Source: Phnomibacter ginsenosidimutans
Lineage (GTDB): Bacteria > Bacteroidota > Bacteroidia > Chitinophagales > Chitinophagaceae
Direction of reading: 5' to 3'
Length of the DNA: 64,000 bases
NCBI RefSeq assembly: GCF_009740285.1
Contig: NZ_CP046566.1
Span: 2,166,501 to 2,230,500, forward strand
The position numbers and the translations under genes are program-made. Each line of letters opens with the position of its first letter. Within the stretch, counting starts at the first letter, position 1. The notes under the pieces are model-generated. The model saw only the letters and a list, made by a program, of their open reading frames with translations, searched no databases and was not told the DNA's origin. This document shows positions 8,954 through 17,163 of the stretch, piece by piece.

Positions 8954-10225
8954 TCATCGGTCGGCAAACACCAACACCCGTTGCTGCGCCATTACCGGCC
9001 GCACCTGCAGGTTGTACGCCCGTAGCGCCGTATCCAGCAGCTGCACATCACGCAGCACCCGCCGCTCCAGCACCCACGGCATGGCCAGCGTATCCGGTAA
9101 CACACTTTGCACATACGGCAGCCCCTCCTCCGACTGCTGCAGCAAGCCCAGCAAACCCCGCAGGTGCTTGCCCCGGTAATGCTGTTGCGCATCGTACACC
9201 GGCGACGGGCCCGCCATCCCCACCGGCCGCAAACTGTCCGCCACTACCAGCTCCAGACAGGCCAGCTCCCGCCATTCCATCCGTACCCGCAGGTCCAGAT
9301 AACCGTTCAGTATCTCCAATACCCTGGCCTGCCGCCGCTCCACCGGCAGGCTGTCCGGCAGCACCACTTCCAAACAACGGTTGTACCGCCATTTCCAGGC
9401 ACCCTTCTCTGGTATACCCACCGGCATTTCCAGCTCCGGCCGCCTTGCGGTTTCCCATACCACCAGCGATGGCGGAAAACCCACAAAAGCCCCCAGCAAC
9501 ATCTTATACATCACCGCCGGCGAAAAATTGATGAAATACGTCCGCACCATCCGCCCTGCCGTATCCCGCTCCGTACCAAACACCGGCTGCACTCCCGGCA
9601 GCATCGGCCCGAAAGCACTGTGGCTAAATGCCGCCACCGGTGCCAGCACCGCATGCTCAGCCGACCACTGCAGCAACGGCACCCGCCGGTCAAAATCCCA
9701 TACATCCGCCTTCACCGGCCAGCGGTCTATCTTCCCCGCCTCCACCTCCGCCCAGGCAGCAGCCCCAAAACTGTCGGTATTCGTAAGGGCCCGTACTACC
9801 CCATGGCCATCAATCCACACCACATGACTCAGCAACCGGTGCGGAAACAACTGCTGGCACACACTGTCTGCCGCCAGCATGGGCAGCACCACCCCTTTTT
9901 GCCGCTGCTGCGCCATCAGCTTCTGCATCACCGGCCACGGCTGCGGCGATACCACAAACGCCTGCACCGCCCCCTTCGAACACTCCACCAATTGCTGCAG
10001 GGCGGGCAATGCCTTTACACAACTGCCACAATCACTGCGCATCAGCTGCAATACCGTCCACGGCCTTGCCGCCTGCACCTGTACCTGCAAATCATTCTTG
10101 CCCAGCGCCGCCCACAACGCCGCCGGCACCCTGTCGCCCCGCTGCAACGGCAGCAACTGCCCCATGGCACTCCCCCACAGGCATAGCATGGCCACCAAGC
10201 CATACACACGTATGCTCATCATCAT
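8954..10225 (-). CDS. TlpA-like exported thioredoxin-fold protein
   Basis: A 423-residue protein with signal peptide (residues 1-22), followed by a thioredoxin-like region with a CxxC pair, Cys66-Gly-Ser-Cys69, in LMRSDCGSCVKALP. Such proteins are membrane-linked or periplasmic thiol-disulfide reductases. The C-terminal 220 residues (from about YFINFSPAVMYKMLLGAF) form an additional domain seen in long Bacteroidota TlpA-like proteins encoded with SusC/SusD; I cannot name it. Three consecutive ATG codons (10225, 10222, 10219) make the exact start uncertain. It heads the SusC/SusD operon, which suggests a role in the same uptake process or in folding of its outer-membrane proteins. Confidence 0.75.
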   Translation of the reverse strand: MMMSIRVYGLVAMLCLWGSAMGQLLPLQRGDRVPAALWAALGKNDLQVQVQAARPWTVLQLMRSDCGSCVKALPALQQLVECSKGAVQAFVVSPQPWPVMQKLMAQQRQKGVVLPMLAADSVCQQLFPHRLLSHVVWIDGHGVVRALTNTDSFGAAAWAEVEAGKIDRWPVKADVWDFDRRVPLLQWSAEHAVLAPVAAFSHSAFGPMLPGVQPVFGTERDTAGRMVRTYFINFSPAVMYKMLLGAFVGFPPSLVVWETARRPELEMPVGIPEKGAWKWRYNRCLEVVLPDSLPVERRQARVLEILNGYLDLRVRMEWRELACLELVVADSLRPVGMAGPSPVYDAQQHYRGKHLRGLLGLLQQSEEGLPYVQSVLPDTLAMPWVLERRVLRDVQLLDTALRAYNLQVRPVMAQQRVLVFADR

Positions 10226-10330
10226 AAAATGTTTTGTCGGAACCGTGGGGCTCCGGATAAAAAATGAAAGGATAACCGACAACAGACAGCCCTCAGGCCC
10301 CCACGATAGGCCTGCTAAACGTAATGCCAT

Positions 10331-10530
10331 GCTGATCCCGATAACTATCGGGATGTCAAAGCATGGATGATAATCCAGTAGCTGTCTGCTACATATCTGC
10401 AGTGGTCATTACTGCTGTGGTGATTACTGCTGTGGTGAGCCCGTCGAACCACAGACTCGAACCACCCTCTGCAGTGGTAAGCTCTGCTGTGGTGAGCTCG
10501 TCGAACCACAGTTTGCAAAGCCGATCCCAA
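10331..10530. repeat. intergenic palindromic repeats
   Basis: The spacer upstream of the TlpA-like gene contains two copies of the island palindrome (near ATCCCGATAACTATCGGGAT at about 10333 and CCCAATAGCTATCGGGA at about 10526). Between them lie tandem copies of CTGCTGTGGTGA and two copies of GGTGAGC-C/T-CGTCGAACCAC. These are dispersed hairpin-forming repeats with no coding signal. Confidence 0.7.
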
Positions 10531-10570
10531 TAGCTATCGGGACCACAAACCACCAACCATCAACAATCAA

Positions 10571-10648
10571 CTAAATCGGATTCTTCGGCTTCTTCGCAAA
10601 AAGCGTTTGCAATAAATGCAGGGCCAGGTGTTGGTATCGTTTCTCCAT
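10571..10648 (-). CDS. possible 25-residue basic peptide
   Basis: An ATG-started frame of 25 codons (MEKRYQHLALHLLQTLFAKK, ending PKNPI) lies just beyond the structured RNA candidate. It is basic and amphipathic, but there is no Shine-Dalgarno and a frame this short arises easily by chance. Listed because of its position and composition only. Confidence 0.2.
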   Translation of the reverse strand: MEKRYQHLALHLLQTLFAKKPKNPI

Positions 10649-10724
10649 AGCAACAGTTGGTTGTGTGAGTAAATAACCCATGGAGACAACACCCAAAAAG
10701 TAGGCGTGGAACTCCACTTACCGC

Positions 10725-10826
10725 TCTGAGGCCCTAGGAAAGCCCTGCCACGAATAAGGGAGCCCACGCCGTAACGTGAGCTCTTCACTTATCATCTCGT
10801 GGCATTGAAATTTCCTAGGTTTCAGA
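10725..10826. ncRNA. structured RNA candidate, 6S-like long hairpin
   Basis: A 100-base region folds into one long interrupted hairpin. Paired blocks from outside in are TCTGA/TCAGA (10725-10729 with 10822-10826), CCTAGGAAA/TTTCCTAGG (10733-10741 with 10811-10819), GCCACGA/TCGTGGC (10747-10753 with 10797-10803), and an apical stem GAGCCCACG/CGTGAGCTC (10760-10768 with 10775-10783, one mismatch). Large internal loops separate the blocks, in particular an asymmetric one between the GCCACGA helix and the apical stem. A rod with a central bubble is the architecture of 6S RNA. No open frame explains it. The strand cannot be decided from the fold; identity as 6S is inference. Confidence 0.5.
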
Positions 10827-11036
10827 ACGAGACTTAAAGCGAATTGCTTTATTATTTTTAGAATTACTCTTCTAAAGACAAGTTTACAATTGCTGAGCTA
10901 AAATAGAAAAAAGATTATACTTTAATTACGTTTAGTAACTTTTTTATTTACGTTTTAATATTTTTTACATACTTAATGTAAATTATTCATAACCATTTAA
11001 GAAACCGAAGTGAACTTTAGCTATATATCAATTCTA

Positions 11037-11306
11037 ATGGCTAAAACTTCGAAAACGCTCCAAGAAAAAGATCTTGAACTATTAGGTATAAAGTCTCTAA
11101 TTGATGGCGGAAGAATTACAAAGATGGCAGACTTCATGAAGTTATCGCCTACAAAACTTGCCAAGGCTTTGGGAATTAATTATGGTAGATATATGGCAAA
11201 ACTTGCCCACCCAGAAAAGTTCACAGTAGGTGAAATCGTAAAAATGGCTGCAACATTAGAAGTCGATAAACAGGTGCTATTTAATATAGCAAGTCAAAGT
11301 ATCTAA
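11037..11306 (+). CDS. small HTH-like DNA-binding protein
   Basis: An 89-residue protein with a lambda-repressor-like pattern: a helix region around MADFMKLSPTKLAKALGINY followed by VGEIVKMAATLEVDKQVLF, as in XRE-type regulators. The ATG at 11037 starts MAKTSKTLQEKD; the longer frame upstream has no supporting signal. It is AT-rich compared with the SusCD operon and stands in tandem with a second HTH gene 80 bases downstream. Likely a transcriptional regulator belonging to the island. Confidence 0.6.
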   Translation: MAKTSKTLQEKDLELLGIKSLIDGGRITKMADFMKLSPTKLAKALGINYGRYMAKLAHPEKFTVGEIVKMAATLEVDKQVLFNIASQSI

Positions 11307-11386
11307 CCATTTTCATTATCGCATCTTATGGCTACAAATCATAAACGACATTCACTAAAAATGACCTGTAATTAGTTGGTGTACAA

Positions 11387-11614
11387 ATGGAGCCCAAAAG
11401 CGTTGAAAATATTTTAGCAACTATTGGTGAAAATCTAAAAAAGGCAAGAGAATCCAGGGATAAAAGCCTAAGAGAATTAGCATCCGATTGTGATATTGAC
11501 CATAGTGCTATTGCAAAAATCGAAAAGGGGCAGACCAACGTAACAATTAAAACACTGCATGTTCTTGCAGAAGCGCTAGAAATAGAATTTACGGTTCTTT
11601 TAAAGGGTATATAG
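11387..11614 (+). CDS. XRE-family HTH regulator
   Basis: A 75-residue protein that is almost entirely one Cro/C1-type HTH domain (residues 11-68): IGENLKKARESRDKSLRELA, then SAIAKIEKGQTNVTI and LAEALEI. Stand-alone XRE proteins of this size are antitoxins or regulators of mobile and defence modules. It faces the four-gene minus-strand operon that ends at 11929. Confidence 0.85.
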   Translation: MEPKSVENILATIGENLKKARESRDKSLRELASDCDIDHSAIAKIEKGQTNVTIKTLHVLAEALEIEFTVLLKGI

Positions 11615-11719
11615 ACTTTATAAATCCACGGAATCATTTCTGTGGTCAATACATAAACAAAAGCCTACCTGCTAGAGCCCCCCAAAAAAATGAGGAACTG
11701 CTATTAATACGCAATCAGC

Positions 11720-11846
11720 GACACAAAGGGAGGCACTGGACCAACAAAACAACTGTTTCGCAAAGGCAGTAAGCGGGGCCATTAGGTTTGCAATGTCCTG
11801 TTAGCTATCGGTTTTTGGGATCTAGTCAAAAAATGCATCAGCATGA
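11720..11846 (+). repeat. degenerate copy of repeat element R (R0)
   Basis: Matches the order of words in the R repeats further right: CACAAAGGGAGGCACTGG, GCGGGGCCATTAGGTTTGCA, CTATCGGTTTTTGG and AAAATGCATCA. It is strongly decayed and its palindromes are broken. The rest of the gap 11615-11928 shows nothing coding. Confidence 0.5.
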
Positions 11847-11928
11847 ATTTACCTCCACTCCTTTAATACAATGAGGTATTTGAATGCCTGAAAACAATTT
11901 TTGATTTGAATAAAACATTCTAGCCTCT

Positions 11929-12303
11929 TTATTCCTCCAGATAAAGAAAAGATTGAGGAGGTAGAAGATGATAATCTTCTTTCAAACAAAGAGGTGCTTT
12001 ATACTTTTTTGTGCTTTTTATTTTAATGGCATACCCCATTTCACGTTTAGCAAAATATTTATAAAAGAAATCTTCATCAATACCTGCGTAGCGTTTAGTT
12101 TTTCTCCATAAATCGGTCAAAGTATCATTGATGATAGAATCTATTTCAAATTCACCAATCACTTTTTGCATTGGCGAAGATGCATAAACCACCACGGTTT
12201 TTATTTCCCGATTTTTAAAAATAGCTTTTCTAAATTCGTACTTCTTACTTCCGTCAAATATCCTCTCAGCAAATTCTGGCTTAATAGACAACAATACTTT
12301 CAT
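11929..12303 (-). CDS. ASCH-domain protein
   Basis: A 124-residue protein covering one ASCH (PUA-like) domain: start MKVLLSIKPEFAERIFDGSK, then KYEFRK and VVVYASSPMQKVIGEFEI. ASCH proteins are predicted to bind RNA or modified nucleosides; one characterised member, E. coli YqfB, removes acetyl groups from N4-acetylcytidine. Its start overlaps the end of the PIN-GNAT gene by 23 bases, so the two are translated as a unit. Being last in the operon, it may be the antidote or a partner to the PIN/GNAT protein; that is inference. Confidence 0.85.
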   Translation of the reverse strand: MKVLLSIKPEFAERIFDGSKKYEFRKAIFKNREIKTVVVYASSPMQKVIGEFEIDSIINDTLTDLWRKTKRYAGIDEDFFYKYFAKREMGYAIKIKSTKKYKAPLCLKEDYHLLPPQSFLYLEE

Positions 12304-13816
12304 TAGTTGAAGTTTGCTTTAAAATGACTAAAAACTGTTCCTTCGTAATTTTCTTCAATCCCCTTAGTTCATTGTCAGCACCTGAAATAATTCCAAGCTC
12401 TAACAATGTTTGTCGGTTCATTCGTTTGCCCAATTGAAAGGAATAAACATAAAGGAAATTGATAATAAAAGGTCGATAATAGGGATTCCAGTCCCAATAC
12501 TTTTTTAACTCTTCATTGCTAAAAACACTTCTTTTTCTACACTTAGAAATAAAGTCGGTCTCATCTTTAATTTCATCGATTTTATCTTCTGCAATGGCAA
12601 TAGTAGTAATGACACTGCTATAATAAGCACTTTTTCCTTTTTCGGCTGTCCTATAAAATACGATGACATCACCCCGATTTATTCCCCTTTCAATTGAGCG
12701 GCAAATATACACTTTACTTAAGGCGTTCCGGTGAGGTTCGTGTTCAATGAAATTTTGAGGTGATTCGGTCCTCAAAAAAGAATCAGGTAACAATTCAGTA
12801 TGATATTCAGGATATATAGGGACAAGGAAAATACTGTTATTGCTAATACCAATAAATGGAAAAGTCAATTTTGGATTTTCAATATTAAAATTTGGTTTAA
12901 AATCACGCACATAAACCAATTCAGCGCTATTTCCTTTAGTCCCATAAGGCGCAAATCCCCAATCTTCCAGTAAGGCAATCAGGCGTTTTTGTTCATCTCG
13001 TTTATCAAAAATGGTTACATAGATTTCTTCAACTTTTTGAGCAATGGCATTGTCAAATATTATTTTCATAAACCGCTCGCCCAACCTTACACCATTGCTT
13101 ACCACTTTAAAGGTTCCAACTTTTAATCTCTTTTTAGGTTTGAACGAAGGGGTAATATCTGAATAAGGTTCGTCTTTATCTTCTGTTTTCAGGAAAAGAA
13201 AAGAAAGCAGTTTGCCGTTTTCGCTGTTACTTGTAACATAAACCTTATCGTTCGCTTTTTTATGAAACCACTTATCGAAACCCGGGTAATCTTCCTTTAG
13301 CGTATCAAAGAAAGGGTCGTCTAAATCCAGTTCACCAAACAATCTTTGCTGAACACCTAAAACCTGATATTTAACCAATTCAGGGTTCTCGGCATAAATT
13401 TTTTCAAGGAACGAGTTTATTGTATAAACACGGTCAGCAATATCAAGGTCTGCTGCTTTGGTATGTATTTTCTTGTCCTCTGAAATAAGCAGATCAACCC
13501 TGCCAACATATACTTCATTTAAAAGTTGGGTATCGTTTCTATCATTGTCGTTGTGGTCATATTTAGCTGAAACTTGTTTTACTTCTTCAGGCATTGCAGC
13601 TATGGTAAGCAGTTGCTCATAGCTTTCTAATTTTATCCTGAATGTTTCAACGGTTATATTATTCGGATTCTTTTCAATTTCATGAATTGTAACAGGGTGA
13701 ATACACTTCTGATATTTCACTTTGTCGAGCCACTTGAATAAAATTCCAATGTCCTGATTAAAGACCCTTCCAGCTTCTCTGTGAATGATAATATTTGTGT
13801 CTAATAGGGCTTTCAT
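12281..13816 (-). CDS. PIN-GNAT-EVE-like fusion protein
   Basis: A 511-residue multidomain protein. Residues 1-140 are a PIN nuclease domain with the acidic set Asp6 (LLDTN), Glu46 (HEIEKN), Asp95 (DRNDTQ) and Asp114 (SEDKKI). Residues 190-305 look like a GNAT acetyltransferase: GVRLGERFMKIIFDNA is the acetyl-CoA loop, and the fold ends LLEDWGFAPYG. Residues 320-460 contain GDVIVFYRT and YYSSVITTIAIAED, the pattern of EVE/PUA-like modules that recognise modified bases. Such a fusion suggests RNA cleavage and acetylation guided by base recognition. The start overlaps the HNH gene by four bases (ATGA). Confidence 0.75.
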   Translation of the reverse strand: MKALLDTNIIIHREAGRVFNQDIGILFKWLDKVKYQKCIHPVTIHEIEKNPNNITVETFRIKLESYEQLLTIAAMPEEVKQVSAKYDHNDNDRNDTQLLNEVYVGRVDLLISEDKKIHTKAADLDIADRVYTINSFLEKIYAENPELVKYQVLGVQQRLFGELDLDDPFFDTLKEDYPGFDKWFHKKANDKVYVTSNSENGKLLSFLFLKTEDKDEPYSDITPSFKPKKRLKVGTFKVVSNGVRLGERFMKIIFDNAIAQKVEEIYVTIFDKRDEQKRLIALLEDWGFAPYGTKGNSAELVYVRDFKPNFNIENPKLTFPFIGISNNSIFLVPIYPEYHTELLPDSFLRTESPQNFIEHEPHRNALSKVYICRSIERGINRGDVIVFYRTAEKGKSAYYSSVITTIAIAEDKIDEIKDETDFISKCRKRSVFSNEELKKYWDWNPYYRPFIINFLYVYSFQLGKRMNRQTLLELGIISGADNELRGLKKITKEQFLVILKQTSTNESIVVY

Positions 13817-14652
13817 ATGTTAATGTTATTATGCAATTCGTATTTCTCCATCTGCAAAATGGATTTGTTATTATTCTCAGAAAGCCAAGAAAAATATCTG
13901 TCTAAACCAGCATTTGTCAAATTAATCGAATACTCAATTCCCATAATACCCAATACAAAATATAGATTATCAACTTGATGTATTCCGTTGTCCATTGAAG
14001 AGATCTCAGGAATTAAAAAATCATACTCATTTAACTTTTCGGAGTATGAATTTGATTCTTTACAATAGTCAATTTGATTTTCACTGTCAATTCTTCTTAT
14101 ATGATAAGGCCATATTGCATAGCCCTTGCCGTATCTTACGAAATTCCTTAGCTCATCTAAGCTATTATTTTGAATAAAGTCATCTTGCCAGTTTTCAATT
14201 GAAGAAACTCGTTGAGCAAAAGCTTCAAGGGCAATTAAACCAAGAAATTTGGAAACATTTATATTATTCCTTGGTGGTTCAGGGATTACTGGAACAAAAA
14301 GTTCGTTACTATTCAGAATAGTATTTAAAGTCTTTTCATCATTATAAATTACTTCAATTATGTTATCACCTTTAGGTGAAAAGTTAATTTCAATAATGTC
14401 TTTACTCTTAGTGAAACCACTAACAGAGGGTATTTTACCCTTTTTGTTTTCAATCATTATCCTGCCCCTTAAAGATTTAAAATAGGGCATCTCTAAAACT
14501 GCTTTTTCAATTTTGCTTCCGAAATAAGAATTACAATTATCGCAAACCACTCCCTTTGGAAGTATGTTATTTTTATTTCCCAAACTTTCAGGTATAATAT
14601 GCTCTACAGATTTAGAGTTGGCGCTATCGTTCTTGCAAAAAATACATCTCAT
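13813..14652 (-). CDS. HNH endonuclease (HNH_5-like)
   Basis: A 279-residue protein with an N-terminal HNH zinc-finger nuclease: Cys3/Cys6 (CIFC), Glu17-His18 in VEHIIPESLGN, and Cys37/Cys40/Asn41 in VCDNCN. This arrangement is that of the HNH_5 family, found in many defence and mobile-element proteins. The remaining 200 residues are AT-rich coding sequence with no domain I recognise and may bind the target or a partner. Four-base overlaps at both ends (with the PIN-GNAT gene and with the membrane-protein gene) indicate tight translational coupling. Confidence 0.8.
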   Translation of the reverse strand: MRCIFCKNDSANSKSVEHIIPESLGNKNNILPKGVVCDNCNSYFGSKIEKAVLEMPYFKSLRGRIMIENKKGKIPSVSGFTKSKDIIEINFSPKGDNIIEVIYNDEKTLNTILNSNELFVPVIPEPPRNNINVSKFLGLIALEAFAQRVSSIENWQDDFIQNNSLDELRNFVRYGKGYAIWPYHIRRIDSENQIDYCKESNSYSEKLNEYDFLIPEISSMDNGIHQVDNLYFVLGIMGIEYSINLTNAGLDRYFSWLSENNNKSILQMEKYELHNNINI

Positions 14653-15737
14653 TTTTTGTATCCGATTTTAGTTAACAACCACAACCAACCTTTATTCAAC
14701 TGCGAGGTAATTATGGGTAGTATAAAATATATGAGTGTAACCAAAGCAATACTTAGTGCTATATAAATTTCAATTGGTAGTTCATTCCAAACTTTTTGCA
14801 GAGATAATTTTGGATTGGCTGATGCACGGAATCCTGGAATAAATAAAAGTACACCACAAATTATGTTTATTAAAATTGCCAAAGCATACTGACCAGGTCC
14901 AATTCGTTCCATTGAATAAATTGAAAAGAAAGAAAAGGAATTTGCAAATTCCTTTCTATCTGAAACTTTGACTTCCTTTTTATTGAATACCACTAATAAT
15001 TCATCTTTTTTTACTCGCTTGTCACCGAGGTATTTATTGAAAGAGTCATATTCTAAAGTTCTGACATTTTTTAATGAAGAATTGTCAAAGAAGACAATAT
15101 CATACTTGTTAGGTAGAATATTGAATGAAAAGCTACTCTTTATCTTGCAAAATTCCTTATCACTAAAAAATACAACTTCGTCATCTGGAATGTTCCTGCG
15201 TTCATTCACCTTTATATCGTAAATGATAGTGGATTTGCTAATTCCCTTTTTTCGCATTGAGATATAAGGAATCGTTGGTTTAATCCAAAACCTGAAATAT
15301 ACATTTGGCTTTTCTGCTGAATCGTAATCTAAATAAGGCTGTAGATTAATAGTGGCTGTTATGAGTTTGTCAGAGGTTTTATCTATCGTTACTGGAATAA
15401 CGCATAGTTCGTTTCTATCTGAAAACTTATGTATTACGCCAAGTTTATTCCTCCCACCATCTAAAGAATTTGTAGTGCTAATTGAATCATTGAAAATAAA
15501 TCTGCTATTTTCTGCAATGCTTAACTTGTCGTATAAATCCATTACTTCACAATTTTTTGTGAACCAAGGAATAAATACGGAAATTGAAAGTTGATTTGAT
15601 GTGATTGATTCTTTTGTCACTTCAAAGCCGAACTCAACTAATGAACTGTCATTGTTAAATTCCCAAGTGCAAATGTGAAAACGCTCAATTTGAACAGGTC
15701 TATTCTTTTCACTGAATATGAAGAATGAATTATCCAT
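14649..15737 (-). CDS. membrane-anchored protein of unknown function, first gene of the HNH/PIN operon
   Basis: A 362-residue protein with about 285 largely beta-rich hydrophilic residues followed by two membrane helices near the C-terminus (YALAILINIICGVLLFIPGF and IYIALSIALVTLIYFIL), then a short basic tail. No signal peptide, so the large N-terminal part is probably cytoplasmic. I do not recognise the family. It is the promoter-proximal gene of the four-gene overlapping operon; a membrane component next to nucleases would suit a sensor or a membrane-acting effector. No clear promoter box is visible upstream. Confidence 0.7.
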   Translation of the reverse strand: MDNSFFIFSEKNRPVQIERFHICTWEFNNDSSLVEFGFEVTKESITSNQLSISVFIPWFTKNCEVMDLYDKLSIAENSRFIFNDSISTTNSLDGGRNKLGVIHKFSDRNELCVIPVTIDKTSDKLITATINLQPYLDYDSAEKPNVYFRFWIKPTIPYISMRKKGISKSTIIYDIKVNERRNIPDDEVVFFSDKEFCKIKSSFSFNILPNKYDIVFFDNSSLKNVRTLEYDSFNKYLGDKRVKKDELLVVFNKKEVKVSDRKEFANSFSFFSIYSMERIGPGQYALAILINIICGVLLFIPGFRASANPKLSLQKVWNELPIEIYIALSIALVTLIYFILPIITSQLNKGWLWLLTKIGYKK

Positions 15738-16282
15738 CTTACTTTACACTAATATTTTTTATTATCAGTCCGTCTTTTAATGACTAAGTATTATTGAAAA
15801 TTAGCCGCCTATATATCCGATTTTGAAAACACTCTTTTGTGGCACATCTACATTTAATTAGACTTATCTCCTTTCAATTATTGCTTCGTACAGTTAACTT
15901 CTCCAAAAGTCACTTGAAACAACATCACGCTATTAGACTTTTGCAAAGTCGAACAGACTATCAATGGCTTTGCAAACCGCAGCCAACTGCATTCGCTTTC
16001 CTGTTCAAGGTTCACCCCAGTCAATAACAATTCATAGTGCATTGTATGTTACTGTTTTAAATATAAAATAGGGAGCTTTTCCAGTCGGGTACAGGTACAC
16101 CGTAGGGCAGGCGGAACACCGCCAAGCCAATTACATCATCACGCTCCCCTACAGTAACCTTACCAAAACGGGGATAGCTTGGTATTAAAACTCAGTAATT
16201 ATGCGGTAATGGCAAAATATTTTTTATCGCAAACGGGGTTATGCAAAAAACAAACGTCGTGCTACTTCTCTCACAAACCATG
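15738..16282. other. gene-free spacer upstream of the HNH/PIN operon
   Basis: No convincing gene. A plus-strand frame of 62 codons at 15839-16027 has no family features. The part near 16080-16160 is GC-richer (words such as GTAGGGCAGGCGGAACACCG) and could be remnant repeat sequence. Confidence 0.4.
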
Positions 16283-16340
16283 TAGCTTCATCCCAAGCAG
16301 CAGCTTGGCAATACCTGGTATAATTCCACGCCAACCCTCC
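16283..16340 (-). pseudogene. decayed copy of nuclease 3' end (S0)
   Basis: Aligns by eye with the first part of the nuclease-end repeats that follow (CTTGGCAATACCTGGTATAA against CTTGGTCATACCGGGTATAA in other copies; CCACGCCAACCCTCC at the breakpoint). Heavily mutated, no coding capacity left. Confidence 0.5.
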
Positions 16341-16345
16341 GCCCC

Positions 16346-16732
16346 GGTTCGTGGCTCATTTACCAAGCCCATCATACAGCTACAAAAAACCAATAACCAT
16401 TACTGCATATACCGCCACTCCCATGGCGCAACCGGTTGTTTATCTGCCCACAGGCCAACTTGGGCAGTACGGGCAGCCAGCTCCAGCTTCGCCCAGGCAG
16501 CGTTTTGGTCATACCGGGTATAATGCCACGCCAGCCCTCTCACCAGCCAACCTACCAACCTATCCACTTACCAACCCAAACATATTACCACAACAAGTCA
16601 ACCCGCCACACAGAGGGAGGCGCAGGCACGGCCATCCCGATAGCTATCGGGAGCCCGGAGGTTTCGGGTTGGCCTTGTCCCGATAACAATCGGGATTTTT
16701 GGTACTTTTTGCATCAAGGCAAAAAGTACAAG
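16346..16732 (-). repeat. repeat unit 1: nuclease 3'-end fragment (S1) plus element R1
   Basis: Starts with the edge word GGTTCGTGGCTCA. 16401-16533 encodes on minus the last 46 or so codons of a staphylococcal-nuclease-like protein (LAWHYTRYDQNAAWAKLELA, then TAQVGLWADKQPVAPWEWR and a stop). The homology ends at CCACGCCA. A CCAACC tract follows, then element R (16595-16732) with the palindromes TCCCGATAGCTATCGGGA (16635-16652) and TCCCGATAACAATCGGGA (16678-16695) and the hairpin GTACTTTTTGC/GCAAAAAGTAC (16702-16729). Confidence 0.85.
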
Positions 16733-16842
16733 ACTAACAATAACCACCTTCATACGCATCCCAAGAACCAACACCACGCACCTGTCATCTATACCCCCTT
16801 TCCTACTCTAATATTCACTTCCTGATGTATAAAGAACTATCC

Positions 16843-16876
16843 AAAAAAACGGACAGCACTTAAGTGTGCTGCCCGT
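16843..16876 (-). terminator. intrinsic terminator of the 50-residue gene
   Basis: On minus ACGGGCAGCAC pairs with GTGCTGTCCGT (with G-U pairs), followed by a run of seven T. It lies 30 bases beyond the stop of the small gene at 16907. Confidence 0.85.
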
Positions 16877-16906
16877 TCATAATATAAACCCTTCTAAAGT
16901 GCCCAT

Positions 16907-17059
16907 TTATTCAGGTAGCCGGTTTACTGCCGCCACCAGCAATACAATAGCCAATGTCAGCATCAACAATCGGGCATTCTCCCCTCTCGCTGCCACGCAC
17001 ATATTGCCGGCACAAAATCGCACCTCATCTTTTGGCATTCTTATTTTTTTTATTTGCAT
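16907..17059 (-). CDS. 50-residue small membrane protein
   Basis: An ATG-started frame of 50 codons, too short for usual gene calling. It has a polar N-terminal half with two Cys (RFCAGNMCVAARG) and a hydrophobic C-terminal helix (LLMLTLAIVLLVAAV) ending NRLPE. A strong minus-strand terminator follows 30 bases downstream, which supports a real transcript. Possibly a tail-anchored small protein; family not recognised. Codons avoid rare choices and the frame is the only open one here with a membrane segment. Confidence 0.6.
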   Translation of the reverse strand: MQIKKIRMPKDEVRFCAGNMCVAARGENARLLMLTLAIVLLVAAVNRLPE

Positions 17060-17124
17060 AAATTAAATGTTGAATGAAAAATAACCCCACACCAAGCCCG
17101 GAGCGATAAGCATTGTAGAATAAC

Positions 17125-17161
17125 AAATGGCATTGGCGCCCCAGATACACCAATGCCATTT
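17125..17161 (-). terminator. hairpin after the DUF1508 gene
   Basis: AAATGGCATTGG (17125-17136) pairs perfectly with CCAATGCCATTT (17150-17161), starting three bases after the DUF1508 stop. There is no long T run, so termination may be weak or the hairpin may protect the mRNA end. Confidence 0.6.
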
Positions 17162-17163
17162 CG

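Noticed and set aside
10345-10530. Minus-strand frame in the repeat-rich spacer
   Set aside because: Consists of translated hairpin repeats (RRAHHS, two copies) with no protein character.
15839-16027. Plus-strand frame of 62 codons
   Set aside because: No family pattern, no signal or membrane features and no ribosome site; it lies in the spacer upstream of the HNH/PIN operon.
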